From SIG440 sp045648175 (lineage in GTDB: Bacteria; Bacillota; Clostridia; Monoglobales; Monoglobaceae), in NCBI GenBank assembly GCA_045648175.1, contig JAZRNN010000076.1, forward strand, positions 1-64,000: DNA of 64,000 nt, written 5' to 3'. Made by a program: the position numbers and the translations under genes. Positions 61,804 to 64,000 of this stretch are shown in pieces (within the stretch, counting starts at the first letter, position 1; every line of letters starts with the position of its first letter). The notes under the pieces were generated by a model, which did no database searches, was not told the DNA's origin, and saw only the letters and a list, made by a program, of their open reading frames with translations.

Positions 61804-64000
61804 TTGATATTAAAGGCTTTAAAAAGGAAAACGGTGGCGGTCAAAATGGCGGTTTTGTAAAAAAACTTACGGGATATCTTGTTGCGGCAATAGCAGTTAT
61901 TTTAATTTATTATATTGGTCGCAGCTTTTTAGAATATCTCGGGGTAATGGAAGTTGGCGGACAGTATGTCTCCATTTTCTTTAAAAACCTTATTACACGG
62001 GTTATTGTGCAGGGGATTAGTTTTGTCAGCATTTTCTTTGCCGTGACACTTAGTATTTTGTTTTTAAGACGCAATTTTGCAGTATTGAATATCGAACGTG
62101 GGATTTTTAACTCTTTAAAAATTTCATTGCTTTTAAGCTTTCTTGCAGCTCTTGTTCTTGGCGGAATGGTAAGCGGCTCGTTAAGCGAGAGATTTTTGTC
62201 ATTTGCAAATCCTCAGTGGTTTGGCAAGGTTGACCCGGTTTTTGGCAAGGATATAGGCTATTTTGTGTTCCAACGCCCGTTTCTTGTTGCACTTTCAGAT
62301 TCTGTTTTCAGTATATGGCTGTTTGTAACAGGATTTGTGCTTGTGGCATATTGGTTTTTTGGTGCAGTTTTCAGCGATTATTCCGGCAAGGAGCTTTTGA
62401 GCTTTAAGTCTGTTGCAATTCACAACTATGTAAATATCGGTATATTGCTGATAATAAATTGTCTTGCATATATTCTTAAGGCTGAAAATATTTTGTATGA
62501 CAGCTTTGGCGAGCTCAGCGGTGCGGGTTTTACCGCCAAAACTATATGGCTGACTTATTACCGTGTGGCACCGATACTATTGATTGTGATAATAGCGGTG
62601 TCTGCAGTCTTTCTTGCAAAGGCAAAAAAGGCTCAGGCAATAAAGGCAATTCTTGTTTACCCGGCGTTTTGGCTGGCGGCAGTTGTAATTGCATTTGCGG
62701 TACAGGCAATTCTGGTATCGCCAAATGAAGTAATACGCGAACAGGAAAATATCGCCGCGAATATTGAATATACTCAGGCGGCATACGGTCTTGACGATAT
62801 TTCTGAGATTGAATTTGATGTAAAAAATGACCTTACAGCCACAGATATAAGTCAACACAGTGAGGTTACCGATAATATAAGAATTCTTGATTTGTCTGCT
62901 AATTTAACTGTGCTTAATCAGATACAGGGCATAAGAAACTATTACACATTTAACGAAACAGATATTGTCCCCTTTGAAATCGACGGCAAAAAGACTGCAG
63001 TGGCAATAACTCCACGTGAAATCACCAAGGATAATCTTAGTGACAGTGCCGACACCTATATTAACCGTACACTCAGGTATACTCACGGTTTTGGTGTGAC
63101 AATGAATGTGATAAACGAGGTGACAACTCAGGGTCAGCCGCAGTTTTTGATAAAGGATATTCCACCAAAATCAGAGAAAGGAATTCCGCAAATAAAACAA
63201 CCCAGAATTTATTACGGTGAACTGACCAACGATTATGTGGTTGTAGGCAACCAAAAGTATAAGGAGCTTGACTATTCAGAAGGTCAGGAGGATATCGAAT
63301 TTTCATACGATGGAGGCGGAGGCCTTAAGCTGAATTTCCTTAACAGGGTTATTTTTGCTGCAAAGTACGGTGATGTAAGATTGCTTGTTTCTGATCTGGT
63401 TTCAAGTGACAGCAGAATTTTGTTTAACCGCAATATTATAGACAGAGTAAAAACAGTTGCTCCATTTTTTAAATATGATACCGACCCATATATGGTTATT
63501 GACGATGACGGTTCTTTAAAATGGGTGATTGATGCGTATACCACAACTAAGTATTATCCATATTCTCAGAACTATGGCGGAGAATTTAACTATATACGCA
63601 ATTCCGTTAAAGCGGTGGTTGATGCATATGATGGTGATGTGACATTTTATGTTGCAGATGAGGATGACCCCGTAGTAAGAAATTACCGGGCGATTTATCC
63701 GCAGTTGTTTTCTGACAAAGAAATTCCCTATGGAATAAAGGAACATATAAAATATCCTGAATATATGTTTAAGGTGCAATCTGATGTTTATGGCAAGTAT
63801 CATCTGTCAAACCCTACCACGTTCTATAATAAAAATGACACATGGGTGGTTGCAAAAGAAAGATACGGAAACGCTACCGAGCCCAAAGAGATTGCTGCAT
63901 ATTATAATATGATGCGTCTTGAAGGCCGAAAGAATGAAGAACTTCTCTTAACCGTACCATACACTCTTACCAATAAGGATAATATGGTAGCTTGGCTTGC
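61800..64000 (+). CDS. UPF0182 family membrane protein, truncated by the window end
   Basis: The frame opens at ATG 61800 (four-base overlap with ftsY) and runs past 64000. At least 733 codons are visible. About seven hydrophobic segments fill the first 320 residues (for example GYLVAAIAVILIYYIG). A large extracytoplasmic domain follows with RNYYTFNETDIVPFEIDGK, LNRTLRYTHGFGVTMN-type text and PRIYYGELTNDYVVV, typical of UPF0182/COG1615. The function of the family is unknown. Confidence 0.9.
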   Translation, partial: MIDIKGFKKENGGGQNGGFVKKLTGYLVAAIAVILIYYIGRSFLEYLGVMEVGGQYVSIFFKNLITRVIVQGISFVSIFFAVTLSILFLRRNFAVLNIERGIFNSLKISLLLSFLAALVLGGMVSGSLSERFLSFANPQWFGKVDPVFGKDIGYFVFQRPFLVALSDSVFSIWLFVTGFVLVAYWFFGAVFSDYSGKELLSFKSVAIHNYVNIGILLIINCLAYILKAENILYDSFGELSGAGFTAKTIWLTYYRVAPILLIVIIAVSAVFLAKAKKAQAIKAILVYPAFWLAAVVIAFAVQAILVSPNEVIREQENIAANIEYTQAAYGLDDISEIEFDVKNDLTATDISQHSEVTDNIRILDLSANLTVLNQIQGIRNYYTFNETDIVPFEIDGKKTAVAITPREITKDNLSDSADTYINRTLRYTHGFGVTMNVINEVTTQGQPQFLIKDIPPKSEKGIPQIKQPRIYYGELTNDYVVVGNQKYKELDYSEGQEDIEFSYDGGGGLKLNFLNRVIFAAKYGDVRLLVSDLVSSDSRILFNRNIIDRVKTVAPFFKYDTDPYMVIDDDGSLKWVIDAYTTTKYYPYSQNYGGEFNYIRNSVKAVVDAYDGDVTFYVADEDDPVVRNYRAIYPQLFSDKEIPYGIKEHIKYPEYMFKVQSDVYGKYHLSNPTTFYNKNDTWVVAKERYGNATEPKEIAAYYNMMRLEGRKNEELLLTVPYTLTNKDNMVAWL

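Overview
The window looks like a low-GC Clostridia (Firmicutes) chromosome carrying a large integrated element. Support for the host group comes from the TTGACA/TATAAT promoters, the strong AAGGAGG ribosome binding sites, the frequent TTG starts, the fused IspH-ribosomal protein S1 gene, and the cdaA-cdaR, smc-ftsY and holB-ricT gene orders. Genus cannot be decided from the sequence alone.

Left chromosomal arm (1-11.6 kb): a partial tRNA-Leu on the minus strand, htpG, then convergent putP. putP and copA diverge from a compact symmetric promoter region. copA has a C-terminal CopZ-like domain with its own in-frame ribosome binding site and ATG. It is followed by proS, the c-di-AMP pair cdaA-cdaR and an FAD-dependent oxidoreductase.

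Integrated region (11.59-45.56 kb): two related elements lie in tandem at the first codons of ychF. The start-codon sequence of ychF occurs three times (11588, 14775, 45557). Element 1 (3.2 kb) is a decayed Tn916-like remnant: Fic protein, FtsK fragment, excisionase, and an integrase broken by TGA. Element 2 (about 30.8 kb, visibly AT-rich) has an intact sister integrase and excisionase. Its left part is phage-like: a baseplate-like protein, two HU-like proteins, an HNH endonuclease and a 1950-residue tape measure protein. A small accessory cassette follows. Then comes a regulatory and replication-type region: ArdA, a sigma-like factor, two ImmA/IrrE peptidases, an RHH/PIN toxin-antitoxin operon, a minimal tyrosine recombinase, a ParB-like protein and a helicase-like ATPase. 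The most remarkable gene is a protein of about 1083 residues with the DxDGD and DYPKTG motifs of single-subunit double-psi beta-barrel RNA polymerases (phage SPbeta YonO, eukaryotic QDE-1/RDR). No terminase, portal, capsid, relaxase or conjugation genes are present, so element 2 is either a remnant or depends on a helper.

Three features suggest unusual regulation in element 2. Three genes, including the polymerase, have a perfectly spaced Shine-Dalgarno sequence followed by ATA instead of ATG. A 10-bp motif, TGGGTACAGA, sits in or beside the promoters of ArdA, the sigma operon, the toxin-antitoxin operon and one further site. Two structured RNA candidates lie near the sigma gene and the XRE gene.

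Right chromosomal arm (45.56-64 kb): ychF, now using a ribosome binding site supplied by the element, a small coiled protein, cmk, plsC, ispH-rpsA and murD; a convergent ComEC-like gene; then glyQS, holB, ricT, smc, ftsY and the start of a UPF0182 membrane protein that runs off the window.
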